From assembly GCA_902774395.1 (NCBI GenBank), contig CACYIK010000002.1:149299-213298 (forward strand): a stretch of 64,000 nt of DNA, in the 5' to 3' direction. Position 1 is the stretch's first letter. Each line of letters opens with the position of its first letter. A model generated the notes under the pieces. That model saw only the letters and a program-made list of their open reading frames with translations. It made no database searches and had not been told where the DNA came from. The position numbers were made by a program, and so were the translations under genes. Shown here piece after piece: positions 1 through 9,330 of this stretch. Source of the DNA: an uncultured Bacteroidota bacterium (GTDB taxonomy: Bacteria > Bacteroidota > Bacteroidia > Bacteroidales > P3).

Positions 1-710
1 CTCATGAAACACTCGTGGATATCGAAATAGAGCGTGTCGACGCCGCTCTCGTTGAAAGCGAGGGGGAACTCATCGCAGAAGCGGCCGCCGATATTAATGA
101 GCGCCTGACCCTCGGGCTGCATGTCGTTCATGCTCATGATAAAATAGGAATGAGCTACTGTCGTAAGATGGATGGGAGCATGGTAGGAGCCGTCGCCGGT
201 GGAGTAGACGGCGTCGAGTAGCATGGAGAGCGTGCGACGGGCAGCGGCGGTGCGCGGGTCGCTGTCGCCATAGGTATAGTAGCTGCCGATGAGGCGGTAG
301 TAGTACATGGGCAGCTCGGTGGGCTTCTTGGCGATCACTTTTTCGGCCAAGTCCCTGACTTTGACGAAATCGGAGTGTGAAGGCTCGCTGTCGCCAAAGA
401 GGATGCCACGAATCTCCTGTTGCTCGTCGAAGTGGCCGTAAGGTTCGAAGTCGGGCTGATGGACATAGCCGTAATAGATGCAACGCAGCTCTTCGAGATC
501 GAGCGTGGTGTCGCATTTGGCCAGACGCTCCAAGAGGCGGGGGTAATAGAAACGGCTAGACGGGTCGGTGATGTCACGCTTGATATTCTCATAATTCGGC
601 GCCATGAAGGAGAGTTCTTCTCCGACGACGATATTCTCGCCCTCGTCGTTCTGGGAAAATGCCACACAAGGCACTAAAAACAAAAGTGTTAAAAAGAAAA
701 GCTTTTTCAT
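1..710 (-). CDS. DUF4919-like secreted protein, C-terminus cut by the window edge
   Basis: From an ATG at 708-710 the minus strand is open to the left edge (about 236 codons). It starts with a signal peptide (MKKLFFLTLLFLVPCVAFS), then Gln-Asn, so it is probably periplasmic. The body contains the segment SRFYYPRLLERLAKCD followed by RCIYYGYVHQ, typical of the Bacteroidales DUF4919 family as I recall it. The family has no established function. A TAnnTTTG box lies just upstream at 732-739, and hydF diverges from the same gap. The stop codon is outside the window. Confidence 0.8.
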   Translation of the reverse strand, partial: MKKLFFLTLLFLVPCVAFSQNDEGENIVVGEELSFMAPNYENIKRDITDPSSRFYYPRLLERLAKCDTTLDLEELRCIYYGYVHQPDFEPYGHFDEQQEIRGILFGDSEPSHSDFVKVRDLAEKVIAKKPTELPMYYYRLIGSYYTYGDSDPRTAAARRTLSMLLDAVYSTGDGSYHAPIHLTTVAHSYFIMSMNDMQPEGQALINIGGRFCDEFPLAFNESGVDTLYFDIHECFM

Positions 711-731
711 GTGTTTTAATATTTGACGGTG

Positions 732-739
732 CAAATATA
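732..739 (-). promoter_or_regulatory. Promoter -7 box for the DUF4919 gene
   Basis: Minus-strand TATATTTG matches the Bacteroidota TAnnTTTG box, 22 bases upstream of the ATG at 710. Confidence 0.6.
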
Positions 740-782
740 CACTTTTTTCCCAAATGGGTCAACCGGCATCAAATTATTTTCG

Positions 783-790
783 TATTTTTG
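783..790 (+). promoter_or_regulatory. Promoter -7 box for hydF
   Basis: TATTTTTG matches the Bacteroidota -7 consensus, 43 bases upstream of the GTG start of hydF. Confidence 0.6.
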
Positions 791-833
791 CATAGGAAAA
801 AGAGAACACTGAAGCACATAAAACACTATAAAC

Positions 834-1985
834 GTGAGCAAAGGGAATGAGTTAAAGCCGCGGATAGGCTTTTTCGGCCGCCGCAACGTGGGCAAGAGCA
901 CGATGATAAACTGGTTGACAGGCCAGCAGATTGCCATCGTCAGCGACACCGCCGGCACCACCACCGACCCCGTGCGCAAGAGCATGGAGATTGGCGGCAT
1001 AGGACCTGTGGTGCTCGTCGATACCGCCGGCATCGACGACGAGGGCGAGCTGGGCCGCCAGCGTGTGGAGAAGAGTATGGCGGCACTGGCCGAGGTAGAC
1101 CTGGCGCTGCTGCTCTACACCGAGGACAACTACGGAGAGCCCGAGGAGACAGTGGAGCGCTGGTGCCGCGAGCACGGAACCCCGATGCTGAAAATACTCA
1201 CCAAAGCCGCTCCCCTCGACAAAGAGGCCTTGATAGCAAAGATAAAAGAGACCTTGCCCGAGAGCGCCTATCGCGGCCGCTCGCTGCTGGGCGATGTCGT
1301 CCACCAGGGCGACACGGTGGTGCTCGTCACCCCCATCGACTCGTCGGCCCCCGAAGGGCGCATGATCTTGCCACAGGTGCAGGTGCTGCGCGACCTGATG
1401 GACATCCACGCACAAGCTTTCTTCTGCCAACCCGAGGAGCTGCCGTCGACATTGGCAGCACTCAAAGAGTCTCCCCGGCTGGTCGTCACCGATAGTCAGG
1501 CTTTTCAGCGCGTGAACGCGCTGACACCAGACGAAGTGCCCCTCACTTCTTTTAGTGTCGTATTGGCGCGACAGAAGGGCCTTTTCAAGGAATACCTGGA
1601 GGGAACCCGTAAAATCGGTGACCTGCAGGATGGCGACCGAGTGCTGATGCTCGAGAGCTGCACACACAACGTCACCTGCGAGGACATCGGCCGCGTGAAG
1701 CTGCCCGCAGCGCTGAAGAAAGCCACCGGCAAAGACCTCCAGTTTGACATCCTTGCTGGCAACGACGCAATTCCTCATTCCTCATTCCTCATTTCTAATT
1801 ACAGCCTCGTCATCCAATGCGGCGGCTGCGTGATTACCGCCCAGCAGGTGAAGGCACGGCTGCTGCCGGCGTTGGAGGCCGGCGTGCCGGTGAGCAACTA
1901 CGGGTTGGCATTGGCCTGGTGCAACGGCATCTTCGACAGAGCAACGAGAATATTTTCACACGAATTTCCACGAATTAACCATTAA
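834..1985 (+). CDS. hydF: [FeFe]-hydrogenase H-cluster maturation GTPase HydF
   Basis: HydF is the scaffold on which HydE and HydG build the 2Fe subcluster before transfer to [FeFe]-hydrogenase. Visible: an N-terminal GTPase with P-loop GRRNVGKS (residues 15-22), a switch region SDTAGTTTDPV and a Walker B-like DTAGIDD; and a C-terminal iron-sulfur domain with CTH (276-278) and CGGC (329-332). Length 383 is normal. The start is GTG at 834; no in-frame ATG fits better and a -7 box lies upstream. The residue before CGGC is Gln, where many HydF proteins have His (CxH...HCxxC). A 7-bp-period array at 1770-1800 encodes the loop just before CGGC. hydE, hydG and the hydrogenase are not in the window. 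Confidence 0.93.
   Translation: MSKGNELKPRIGFFGRRNVGKSTMINWLTGQQIAIVSDTAGTTTDPVRKSMEIGGIGPVVLVDTAGIDDEGELGRQRVEKSMAALAEVDLALLLYTEDNYGEPEETVERWCREHGTPMLKILTKAAPLDKEALIAKIKETLPESAYRGRSLLGDVVHQGDTVVLVTPIDSSAPEGRMILPQVQVLRDLMDIHAQAFFCQPEELPSTLAALKESPRLVVTDSQAFQRVNALTPDEVPLTSFSVVLARQKGLFKEYLEGTRKIGDLQDGDRVLMLESCTHNVTCEDIGRVKLPAALKKATGKDLQFDILAGNDAIPHSSFLISNYSLVIQCGGCVITAQQVKARLLPALEAGVPVSNYGLALAWCNGIFDRATRIFSHEFPRINH
1770..1800. repeat. 7-bp-period array inside hydF
   Basis: Three units of ATTCCTC followed by ATTTCTA, in frame, encoding IPHSSFLISN between the two iron-sulfur motifs. Confidence 0.8.
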
Positions 1986-2033
1986 TTAATTCATGGATAA
2001 TTATATGGTAATTTGTGTTAAACTACTAAGAAT

Positions 2034-2555
2034 ATGATTGATGTAAATAAAAAACCATCCTTGTCGATTATTGTGGCCATGGCGCAGAACCGCGCCATTG
2101 GCAAGGACAACGACCTCATGTGGCACCTCAGCAGCGACCTGAAGCGTTTCAAACAACTCACCACGGGACACCCCGTCGTCATGGGCCGTCGCACCTGGGA
2201 GAGTCTGCCCAAGCGGCCGCTGCCCGGCCGTCGCAATATCGTGCTCACGCAGAACCCCGATTTTGAAGCGGCAGGTGCCGAGGTGGTGCATAGCGTGAAC
2301 GGCCTCTTCGAGGCGCTGAAAGACTGCGACGACGAAGTGTTTGTCATGGGAGGCGCTTCCATCTACCAGCTCCTTCTCCCCTTCACGAACAGGCTGTATG
2401 TCACACAGGTATACAAAGATTTCGACGGCGACGTCTTCTTCCCGACCATCGACATGTCGGAATTCAACCTGGTGAAACTGAGCGAGCCCATGTTTGACGA
2501 GGCTAGCGAACTGGATTACGCCTACGAAGAATACGACAGAAAACCCAGGATTTAA
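2034..2555 (+). CDS. folA: Dihydrofolate reductase
   Basis: Reduces dihydrofolate to tetrahydrofolate with NADPH in the cytoplasm. The 173-residue protein begins with the classic strand IIVAMAQNRAIGKDNDLMWH, followed by LKRFKQLTTGHPVVMGRRTWESL, and has the conserved VFVMGGASIY near residue 105, all as in bacterial FolA. An N-terminal extension of about 9 residues precedes the usual start. It stands alone, about 50 bases after hydF in the same direction, and is followed by a repeat-filled gap before cinA. Confidence 0.95.
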   Translation: MIDVNKKPSLSIIVAMAQNRAIGKDNDLMWHLSSDLKRFKQLTTGHPVVMGRRTWESLPKRPLPGRRNIVLTQNPDFEAAGAEVVHSVNGLFEALKDCDDEVFVMGGASIYQLLLPFTNRLYVTQVYKDFDGDVFFPTIDMSEFNLVKLSEPMFDEASELDYAYEEYDRKPRI

Positions 2556-2772
2556 TGTAACGGCGAATTTTACAAATTATACTAATTGCTACGCAGTACA
2601 GAATTACAAGCTAATTACCCGAATTGTGCTGGCGCAAGCCCATTAATTAGGGTAATTCGCCCGAAATTGACCCGCGGCAGCCTAATTCGCTAAATTAGTG
2701 TAATTCGCCGTTAAAAAAAAAGTGTAATTCGCCGTTAAAAAATAGTGTAATTCGCCGTTAAAAAGAAATAAC
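2556..2772. repeat. Intergenic palindromic repeat cluster between folA and cinA
   Basis: The 12-mer AATTCGCCGTTA occurs three times directly, within units beginning at 2697, 2721 and 2744 (spacing 24 and 23 bases), and once inverted at 2558-2569. Degenerate copies lie between them, and AATTACCC/GGGTAATT arms form a further hairpin in the middle. The word GCTACGCAGT (2588-2597) recurs inverted upstream of the glucan synthase gene. No coding sequence is seen. The last unit ends only a few bases before the cinA ATG. Confidence 0.75.
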
Positions 2773-4023
2773 ATGAACGTTACAATCATCAATATCGGTG
2801 ACGAGCTGCTTATCGGGCAGGTGGTGAACACCAATGCCTCGACGATGAGCCGTCTGCTCACCGCTGCGGGCATGGAGGTGCGGAAGACCCTGGTGGTAGG
2901 CGACGAGCGACAGGCCATCTGGGACGCCGTCGACGAAGCCATGCACACCTCGGATGCCGTGCTGGTCACCGGCGGCCTCGGCCCCACCAAGGACGACATC
3001 ACCAAGAAGCTGCTGTGTGAGTATTTCAACTCAGAGCTGGTGGAAAACGACATGGCGCTACAGAATGTAAAGCGCATCTTCGAGAGCCGTGGCTATGAGC
3101 TGACTCCCGTCAACCGCGCCCAGGCGCTGGTGCCCAAATGCTGCGAGGTGCTCAACAACGACCTCGGCACGGCACCCTGCATGTTTTTCCCGTCGACAGA
3201 GTCGACGGGCTCGGTGCTGGTGTCGCTGCCCGGCGTGCCCTTCGAGATGGAGTGGCTGATGCGTAACCGTGTCATCCCCAAGCTGCAGGAGACATTCCAT
3301 ACAGACATCATCATCACCAAGAACATCCTGGTGCAAGGCATCGGCGAGTCGTTCCTGAGCGACCTCATCGAGCCGTGGGAGCTGTCGCTGCCGGAGAATG
3401 TCAAGCTGGCGTACCTGCCAGTGGCAGGGATGACCAAGCTGAGACTGACTTATCGGAGTAATCTGAATAATCAGAGTAATCTGAATAATCTGACAAAAGG
3501 TCTTTATGAGCTGGCCGGCAAATACATCGTTGGCGAGGACTGCGAGACGCTGGACGAGCTGGTGCATAAGACGCTCATCGAGCGAGGGCTCACGCTGGCT
3601 ACCGCCGAGAGCTGCACGGGTGGCAACATCGCCCGCCTGCTGACGGCACAAGCAGGTGCCTCGGCCTACTTCAAAGGCGGCGTGGTGGCCTACAGCAACG
3701 AGGTGAAAGAGAGTGCTCTCGGCGTGAAGCACAGCACCCTGGAGGCTCACGGTGCCGTGAGCGAGGAGACCGTCCGCGAGATGGTCGAGGGTGTCCGCAC
3801 ACGCCTCGGTGCCGACCTCGCCATCGCCACCACCGGCATCGCCGGTCCCGACGGCGGCACAGCCGAGAAACCCGTGGGCACGGTGTGGATTGCCGTGGCC
3901 GACGCCACACACACCGAGGCCAAGCTGCTGCAGTTCGGAGCCAACAGGAGGCAGCAGAACATCGACCGCTCGACCAACCAAGCTTACGCAATGCTAATAC
4001 GTCTGATATGTCAAAAGGACTGA
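2773..4023 (+). CDS. cinA: CinA-family nicotinamide-nucleotide amidohydrolase
   Basis: CinA-family proteins carry a MoCF-like N-terminal domain (ADP-ribose pyrophosphatase in some members) and a C-terminal domain that deamidates NMN in pyridine nucleotide recycling. Visible: the start MNVTIINIGDELLIGQVVNT, GGLGPTKDD near residue 77, and the C-terminal signature ATAESCTGGNIARLL from about residue 276 with TTGIAGPDGG near 357. Length 416 is typical. A 9-bp-period array (3459-3494) replaces the linker between the domains with Asn/Leu-rich residues. The 3' end overlaps the next gene by 16 bases. Confidence 0.93.
   Translation: MNVTIINIGDELLIGQVVNTNASTMSRLLTAAGMEVRKTLVVGDERQAIWDAVDEAMHTSDAVLVTGGLGPTKDDITKKLLCEYFNSELVENDMALQNVKRIFESRGYELTPVNRAQALVPKCCEVLNNDLGTAPCMFFPSTESTGSVLVSLPGVPFEMEWLMRNRVIPKLQETFHTDIIITKNILVQGIGESFLSDLIEPWELSLPENVKLAYLPVAGMTKLRLTYRSNLNNQSNLNNLTKGLYELAGKYIVGEDCETLDELVHKTLIERGLTLATAESCTGGNIARLLTAQAGASAYFKGGVVAYSNEVKESALGVKHSTLEAHGAVSEETVREMVEGVRTRLGADLAIATTGIAGPDGGTAEKPVGTVWIAVADATHTEAKLLQFGANRRQQNIDRSTNQAYAMLIRLICQKD
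3459..3494. repeat. 9-bp-period array inside cinA
   Basis: Units TAATCTGAA, TAATCAGAG, TAATCTGAA and TAATCTGAC encode a low-complexity SNLNNQSNLNN linker between the two CinA domains. Confidence 0.8.
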
Positions 4024-4385
4024 TAACAATACTGATGCTCGTGGTGAGCAACGTCTTCATGACCTTCGCCTGGTATGGCAACCTGAAGCTGCAGCAGATG
4101 AACGTCATAAAGGACTGGCCGTTGATAGCCATCATCGCCCTGTCGTGGGGAATGGCCTTCTTCGAGTATTCCTTCATGATACCGGCCAACCGAATCGGTA
4201 GCCAGATTACCGGCGGCCCGTTCTCGCTGATGGAGCTGAAAATCATCCAGGAATGTGTCTCGCTGCTGGTCTTCACGGTCATCGTGGCCACGGTCTTCAA
4301 AGGCGAGCCCATCCGCTGGAACCACCTCGTCAGCTTCGGCTGCATCGTTCTGGCCGTCGTCTTCGCCTTTTGGAAAACGAAATAA
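4008..4385 (+). CDS. DMT-like small membrane protein (DUF486)
   Basis: A 125-residue protein with about four hydrophobic segments, starting MSKGLITILMLVVSNVFMTF and containing NLKLQQMNVIKDW and EYSFMIPANRIGSQ, typical of the DUF486 family of small drug/metabolite-transporter-like membrane proteins. Substrate unknown. The ATG at 4008 was chosen because the match starts there; the gene overlaps cinA by 16 bases, suggesting translational coupling. Confidence 0.85.
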   Translation: MSKGLITILMLVVSNVFMTFAWYGNLKLQQMNVIKDWPLIAIIALSWGMAFFEYSFMIPANRIGSQITGGPFSLMELKIIQECVSLLVFTVIVATVFKGEPIRWNHLVSFGCIVLAVVFAFWKTK

Positions 4386-4394
4386 CCAAACGAC

Positions 4395-4970
4395 ATGATT
4401 ACCACCCCTCTACTCAAAAGACTCGTTGGTAACACGATTCAATTGTTCGACCGTCGGAACCGAAATCAGAAACAAATCAAAGGCTACAGCAAGACTACTG
4501 AGTTCAAAGCCCGCAGTAGTGCCTGGTTCCTGATAGTATTCTACATTGCTATGCTAGTGTTTTGGGCGTATTTAATCATTGCACAACCGTTCGTCGAACA
4601 TGATGGCTTTAACTTTTGGGATTTGCTAGGGTGGATTATCCTTTATTGCCTACCCGTTTTCTGCATTCTCTATCTGCGGCAAACTATCTCTATGCGGAAA
4701 GCGAGAATCGTCGTGGGGCCTGAGAAGTTGGTGCTGGACGGAGCCTTTGAAGATACACGCAGAAGAAAGCGTTATCCCTTGCTGTACACAAGCGACATGA
4801 TTGTGGAAATACCGTGGGAAGAGGTTTCTCTCATAAAAATTGACTACTATTCTTTTCTATTATTCGTAGAGACAAAAAACCACGAACGATACATGATGCC
4901 CTATGGATACTTCAGCACCAAGGTAAGTAGGGAAATTGCCAAATATCACAAAATAGAGGCTGATTCATGA
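4395..4970 (+). CDS. Hypothetical two-helix membrane protein
   Basis: I do not recognise the family. The 191 residues contain two membrane segments (about 44-64 and 78-97) followed by a soluble C-terminal half rich in beta-type residues, with [12 protein letters not shown] and [14 protein letters not shown]. That arrangement resembles membrane-anchored PH-like domains, but this is only an impression. It follows the DUF486 gene by 9 bases and overlaps the beta-mannosidase start by 4 bases, so it is probably in one transcript with both. Confidence 0.75.
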   Translation: MITTPLLKRLVGNTIQLFDRRNRNQKQIKGYSKTTEFKARSSAWFLIVFYIAMLVFWAYLIIAQPFVEHDGFNFWDLLGWIILYCLPVFCILYLRQTISMRKARIVVGPEKLVLDGAFEDTRRRKRYPLLYTSDMIVEIPWEEVSLIKIDYYSFLLFVETKNHERYMMPYGYFSTKVSREIAKYHKIEADS

Positions 4971-7063
4971 AGAAAATTATCTATATCGCCCTGCTGCCGC
5001 TATTGCTGGCGGCGTGCGCCACGAGGCCGGACAGGCTCTACTTGACGGACTGGACTCTAAATTATCAGGGGAAGTTGTACCCGGCTACGGTGCCGGGATT
5101 TGTCCATACAGACCTGATGGACAACGGACTTATCCCCGACCCTTTTTACGGCACCAACGAGGATTCGGTGCAGCGGTTCAAGGATAATTCCGGGTTTTAT
5201 CATTATCTCACCTGCGTCAGCCTCAAGGACCTGCCAAAAGGAGACACCCTCTGGCTGGTCTTCGAGGGTCTGGCAGGAAGGGTTTTTGTTGCCGATGTGT
5301 GGATTGACGAATATGGCGGATTCGCTCCGCGCGATTACCTGGCAAACAACATGTTTGTCGAACATGTCATCCCCTTTGACATGAAGAAAGACCCCTTTGT
5401 CTATAGTGAGGGTGCCGACAGTCTGGGAATTGTCCTTAACTTTCTGATACCATTATCGGAGGAGGATGAATATAGCGAGGAAGAGTACGGCATCCCGCTG
5501 CCCGACCGCCGCGCTTTCACCCGCATCGCCCCCTACCAACAGGGTTGGGACTGGGGCCCGAAGCTGCCCACCTGCGGCATCTGGAAGCCTGTGTATATCA
5601 CCAACAAACGTCCGACTACTCAGAATACTCCGACTATTCAGAATACTCCGAAAGTGGAGCTCCGGCAGGAGCAGGACAGCATAGGCCAATCTTTCACCTT
5701 CTACAAAGACGGCAAACCCCTCTTCATCAAGGGTGCCAACTGGATTCCCGTCCACTCGTTCCCCGTCCTCGACAGCGCCAACCGCGCCCGCTACCGCCAC
5801 CTGCTCTGCTCCGCCAAGGAGGCGGGATTCAACATGCTGCGCGTGTGGGGCGGCGGCATCTACGAGCACGACTACTTCTTCGACCTCTGCGACTCGCTGG
5901 ACCTGATGGTCTGGATGGATTTTAATTTCTCCACCATGCTCTACCCCGACGACTCGCTGATGCTGGAGAGTATCAAAAAGGAAGCCTATCAAAATGTTAC
6001 AAGGATAGCCAAGCACCCCTGCGTCGTCCTCTGGTGCGGCAACAACGAGGTGAAGAACGGCTGGGAAGACTGGGGCTGGCAAGGAGTCTACAACTGGACG
6101 CCCGAACAACGCGCCCGCCTACAGCACGGGATAGACACTATTTTTGGTTATAGTGAGAATAGTAACCATAGTGACAATAGTATCTTGGCGCAAGCCGTCC
6201 GCGACTGTGACCCGTTGCAGCGCCCCTATATCACCACCTCGCCGCTCTACGGCTGGGGTCACCCCGAGTGCGTCACCCATGGCGACAGCCACTACTGGGG
6301 CGTCTGGTGGGGCGAGGAGTCCTTCGAGAAATACGCCGAGAAGACGGGGCGTTTCATGTCAGAGTATGGGTTCCAGAGCTATCCCATGATCACCACCATC
6401 CGCCGTTTCTGTCCTGAAGACCAGCTCTACATAGACTCTCCCACGATGCGTAGCCACCAGAAGCACGGCCGTGGCCGCGAGATCATCGACAAGGCCATGC
6501 GGCAGTACTACGGCTTCGACAGCCACACGCTGAACCTCGAGGACTACGCCTATGTCTCCCAACTCCTGCAAGCCTGGGGAACAGGCTACGGCATCTTCCA
6601 GCATATCAAGCAACAGCCCCACTGCATGGGCACCCTCTACTGGCAGCTCAACGACTGCTGGCCCGTGGCCTCGTGGAGCAGCATCGACTACTACGGCAAC
6701 TGGAAAGCACTGCACTACAGGGTGAAAGAGCTATATGCCGACGATGTCAACTTGAATAAATGGGAACAATATTATAATGTATATCCCAAAGACCGCACCT
6801 ACCCCGAGCCTCGCTATAATTCTCAATTCTCAATTCAAAATTCTCAATTAGAGACCACGATAGTGGCCGAAACTGACCTCTACGACCTCTACCTCGACAC
6901 CGACCCGCATATCGACGGCCACTTCGACCGCAACTTCGTCGACCTGCGTGCCGGCGAGACCCTCCATACAACATTTTACCCTGCCGACCCCAAGGTGGAT
7001 GTCAGCAGGGTAAAAGTCAAGGTCAAGACCCTAAACGAGGTCTTTATTTATCATCCCGAATGA
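4967..7063 (+). CDS. GH2 beta-mannosidase lipoprotein, missing two family domains
   Basis: Signal peptide with lipobox LLAACA (Cys17) indicates a lipoprotein cleaving terminal beta-mannosides in glycan breakdown. The sugar-binding domain has [19 protein letters not shown] near 190. The TIM barrel begins at [13 protein letters not shown] and has the acid/base Glu361 in WCGNNE and nucleophile Glu466 in MSEYGFQ. Family members are usually about 850 residues; this one has 698. The beta-sandwich expected after WKPVYI is absent and replaced by an array-encoded linker (5613-5651). The domain expected after the barrel is also absent, with another array there (6819-6850), before a final domain containing [13 protein letters not shown] third array (6150-6185) fills a barrel loop. 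The active-site residues are intact, so activity is possible. Confidence 0.9.
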   Translation: MKKIIYIALLPLLLAACATRPDRLYLTDWTLNYQGKLYPATVPGFVHTDLMDNGLIPDPFYGTNEDSVQRFKDNSGFYHYLTCVSLKDLPKGDTLWLVFEGLAGRVFVADVWIDEYGGFAPRDYLANNMFVEHVIPFDMKKDPFVYSEGADSLGIVLNFLIPLSEEDEYSEEEYGIPLPDRRAFTRIAPYQQGWDWGPKLPTCGIWKPVYITNKRPTTQNTPTIQNTPKVELRQEQDSIGQSFTFYKDGKPLFIKGANWIPVHSFPVLDSANRARYRHLLCSAKEAGFNMLRVWGGGIYEHDYFFDLCDSLDLMVWMDFNFSTMLYPDDSLMLESIKKEAYQNVTRIAKHPCVVLWCGNNEVKNGWEDWGWQGVYNWTPEQRARLQHGIDTIFGYSENSNHSDNSILAQAVRDCDPLQRPYITTSPLYGWGHPECVTHGDSHYWGVWWGEESFEKYAEKTGRFMSEYGFQSYPMITTIRRFCPEDQLYIDSPTMRSHQKHGRGREIIDKAMRQYYGFDSHTLNLEDYAYVSQLLQAWGTGYGIFQHIKQQPHCMGTLYWQLNDCWPVASWSSIDYYGNWKALHYRVKELYADDVNLNKWEQYYNVYPKDRTYPEPRYNSQFSIQNSQLETTIVAETDLYDLYLDTDPHIDGHFDRNFVDLRAGETLHTTFYPADPKVDVSRVKVKVKTLNEVFIYHPE
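5613..5651. repeat. 9-bp-period array at the first missing domain of beta-mannosidase
   Basis: Units GACTACTCA, GAATACTCC, GACTATTCA and GAATACTCC, in frame, encode [13 protein letters not shown] exactly where the GH2 beta-sandwich domain should begin. Confidence 0.85.
6150..6185. repeat. 9-bp-period array in a beta-mannosidase loop
   Basis: Units TAGTGAGAA, TAGTAACCA, TAGTGACAA and TAGTATC encode a [11 protein letters not shown] loop in the barrel domain. Confidence 0.75.
6819..6850. repeat. 7-bp-period array at the second missing domain of beta-mannosidase
   Basis: ATTCTCA, ATTCTCA, ATTCAAA and ATTCTCA encode [11 protein letters not shown] between the barrel and the last domain. Confidence 0.85.
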
Positions 7064-7517
7064 TGTAGTCGACAGGCCAGGTGGCCACCATACGGAAGGT
7101 GATAGGCTCGATATATCCCTCGGGCATCTCACCGTCGAGATCCTGCATCACGATGTAGACATGGCCGGGCAGGAGGTAGAACTTGATATTCTCGGCCACG
7201 ACCACCTGCGAACCGTCGGTCATAGTATAGGTGACGGGGCAGACATACGGCAGCGAGTACTGCTTGTTGCCGACATAGACATAGACATTCACATTGCCCC
7301 AGTCGAGCACAGTCTGTGTAAGGACAGGCCATTCAATCTCAGCCTGGAGATAACGGCCCTCGATGTTACTCCCGGGGAAGCTGGTCCAGTCGCTATCGAC
7401 GACGGTGACCGTTCCCACCTTGGTATTCATACTCTCGATGATGTACTCATCCTCGCAAGAAGTGGCCATCACACCAACAAATAATGTAGCCAACAAGGGC
7501 ATCAGAAGCTTTTTCAT
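7044..7517 (-). CDS. Small lipoprotein of unknown function
   Basis: Starts [21 protein letters not shown], a signal peptide with a lipobox Cys, followed by about 135 residues of mostly beta character. No family recognised. Its 3' end overlaps the convergent 3' end of the beta-mannosidase by 20 bases, so the last codons are shared in opposite strands. A TAnnTTTG box lies 45 bases upstream. An ATG two codons earlier (7523) is also possible. Confidence 0.75.
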   Translation of the reverse strand: MKKLLMPLLATLFVGVMATSCEDEYIIESMNTKVGTVTVVDSDWTSFPGSNIEGRYLQAEIEWPVLTQTVLDWGNVNVYVYVGNKQYSLPYVCPVTYTMTDGSQVVVAENIKFYLLPGHVYIVMQDLDGEMPEGYIEPITFRMVATWPVDYIIRDDK

Positions 7518-7561
7518 AATCATTTTATTTTTGTGTTATTTGTTCCTCTTGTTTTCGAATG

Positions 7562-7569
7562 CAAAAATA
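7562..7569 (-). promoter_or_regulatory. Promoter -7 box for the lipoprotein at 7044-7517
   Basis: Minus-strand TATTTTTG at normal distance from the start codon. Confidence 0.55.
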
Positions 7570-7762
7570 CGCAAAAAAGCGATAGGAAAAATCCTGTTTT
7601 TTGAATATTTTTCCTTTTCCATCACACAAGAACTGACTACCAGCGTTTTACAAAAAGTCATTTTTTTCTGTCGCGACGAAAAAAAATTTTCATTCCGACG
7701 TAACATTTTCAACTTTTCTTCGTTACTAGGGATAAAAAGGCGTAAAAACCAATAGGTGAAGT

Positions 7763-8623
7763 ATGAGACAACTGAAGATTACCCATTCGATTACCAACCG
7801 CGACATCAAGTCGTTGGACAAATACCTGCAAGATATCTGCAGCGAGGAACTGCTGACTCCCGAACAGGAGGTGCAGCTCGCCCAGCGTATCAAGCAGGGT
7901 GACCAGGCGGCACTGGAGCGCCTCACCAAGGCCAACCTCCGATTCGTGGTCTCCGTCGCCAAGCAGTACCAGAACCAAGGTCTCTCGCTGCCCGACCTCA
8001 TCAACGAGGGCAACGTGGGACTCATCAAAGCCGCCAAACGCTTCGACGAAACTCGAGGCTTCAAGTTCATCTCCTATGCTGTGTGGTGGATTCGCCAGAG
8101 CATCCTCCAGGCTATCGCCGAGAACAGCCGCATCGTGCGTCTGCCCTCCAACCAGCTCGGCGCCCTCAACAAACTGAAGAAGGAAATCAGCAAGCTGGAG
8201 CAGCAGCTCGAGCGCCCGCCTTCAGAGGAAGAGCTGGCCGAACTGCTTGACATTCCCGAGGACAAAATCAAGGCCATCATGGGTATCAGCGGCCGTCATG
8301 TCTCCATCGACGCCCCCCTGGCCAGCGACGAGGATGTCAACTTCGTCGATGTGCTGCCCAACGAGGACACGCCCCCGACCGACAGCAAGCTCATGCAGGA
8401 GTCTCTCTCGCAAGAGATCGAGCGTAGCCTCTCCACCCTCACCGAGTACGAGCGCGAGGTCATCAAGATGTACTTCGGCATCGGCCTCCCCCACCCCCTG
8501 AGCCTCGACGAGATTGCCATGAAGTTCAACCTCACACGCGAGCGTGTGCGCCAGATTAAGGAGAAAGGCATCAAACGCCTCAAATCCAGCAGCAAGAGCA
8601 AGCACCTGAAGGCCTACTTGTAA
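7763..8623 (+). CDS. rpoD: Primary sigma factor RpoD/SigA (Bacteroidota type)
   Basis: Directs RNA polymerase to housekeeping promoters, here the TAnnTTTG type seen through the window. The 286-residue protein lacks the long N-terminal region 1.1 of proteobacterial sigma-70, as usual for Bacteroidota. It starts [14 protein letters not shown]. Region 2 contains [17 protein letters not shown] and [17 protein letters not shown]; region 3 follows with VRLPSNQ; region 4 ends with the helix-turn-helix [17 protein letters not shown]. The stop codon opens a 7-bp-period array that fills the gap to rsmG. Confidence 0.96.
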   Translation: MRQLKITHSITNRDIKSLDKYLQDICSEELLTPEQEVQLAQRIKQGDQAALERLTKANLRFVVSVAKQYQNQGLSLPDLINEGNVGLIKAAKRFDETRGFKFISYAVWWIRQSILQAIAENSRIVRLPSNQLGALNKLKKEISKLEQQLERPPSEEELAELLDIPEDKIKAIMGISGRHVSIDAPLASDEDVNFVDVLPNEDTPPTDSKLMQESLSQEIERSLSTLTEYEREVIKMYFGIGLPHPLSLDEIAMKFNLTRERVRQIKEKGIKRLKSSSKSKHLKAYL

Positions 8624-8664
8624 GGGTAAGAACTAAGAAGTAAGAGGTAAGAACTAAGAAGTGG
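8621..8664. repeat. 7-bp-period array filling the rpoD-rsmG gap
   Basis: Units such as GTAAGAA, CTAAGAA, GTAAGAG and CTAAGAA run from the rpoD stop codon to the GTG start codon of rsmG, leaving no ordinary spacer. Confidence 0.8.
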
Positions 8665-9281
8665 ATTGTATATTAAAATATTTCCCGGAATTGACAGAGC
8701 GGCAGCGTGAGCAGTTTGCCGCTCTGTTGCCTTTGTACGAGGAATGGAATGCGCACATCAACGTCATCTCGCGCAAAGACATGGATCATTTCTACGAGCA
8801 TCATGTGCTCCACTCGCTGGCTATTGCCAAAGCCATGCCGTTTGCTCCGATGAGCGAGGTGCTCGACGTGGGTACCGGCGGCGGCTTCCCCGGCGTGCCC
8901 CTGGCCATCCTCTTCCCCGACGCCCGCTTCACACTCATCGACTCCATAGGCAAAAAAATCAAGGTGGTCTCCGATGTTATCGACAAAGTGGGACTCACCA
9001 ATACCAAAGCCCAGCAAATACGGGCCGAGGAACTTGACGGCGAGTACGACTTCGTCGTTTCCCGCGCCGTCACCACCCTGGGAGAGTTCGTCCCCTGGGT
9101 GAAAAAGAAAATCTCCAAGACGCAATACAACACTCTCCGCAACGGCATCCTTTACCTCAAAGGAGGCGACCTCACCAACGAGCTCTTCCCCTTCCGTCAC
9201 AAGGTGAAGACCTGGGACATCAACCAGTGGTTCGACGAGGAGTTTTTCGAGACAAAGAAGGTAATCTATCTTCCGCTGTGA
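8661..9281 (+). CDS. rsmG: 16S rRNA m7G527 methyltransferase RsmG
   Basis: RsmG (GidB) methylates G527 of 16S rRNA using SAM. The 206-residue protein has the SAM-binding motif EVLDVGTGGGFPGVPLAI near residue 71 and DFVVSRAVTTL further on, as in the family. The start is GTG at 8661, giving the expected N-terminal FPELTERQREQFAALLPLYEEW; the GTG lies at the edge of the repeat array. A repeat run and a strong hairpin follow the stop. Confidence 0.94.
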   Translation: MDCILKYFPELTERQREQFAALLPLYEEWNAHINVISRKDMDHFYEHHVLHSLAIAKAMPFAPMSEVLDVGTGGGFPGVPLAILFPDARFTLIDSIGKKIKVVSDVIDKVGLTNTKAQQIRAEELDGEYDFVVSRAVTTLGEFVPWVKKKISKTQYNTLRNGILYLKGGDLTNELFPFRHKVKTWDINQWFDEEFFETKKVIYLPL

Positions 9282-9330
9282 GGAATTAAAAATTAAAAAT
9301 TAAAAATTAAGAATTAAGAATTAAGAATTA
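9282..9330. repeat. 7-bp-period array after rsmG
   Basis: AATTAAA and AATTAAG units start directly at the rsmG stop and run into the terminator hairpin. Confidence 0.85.
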
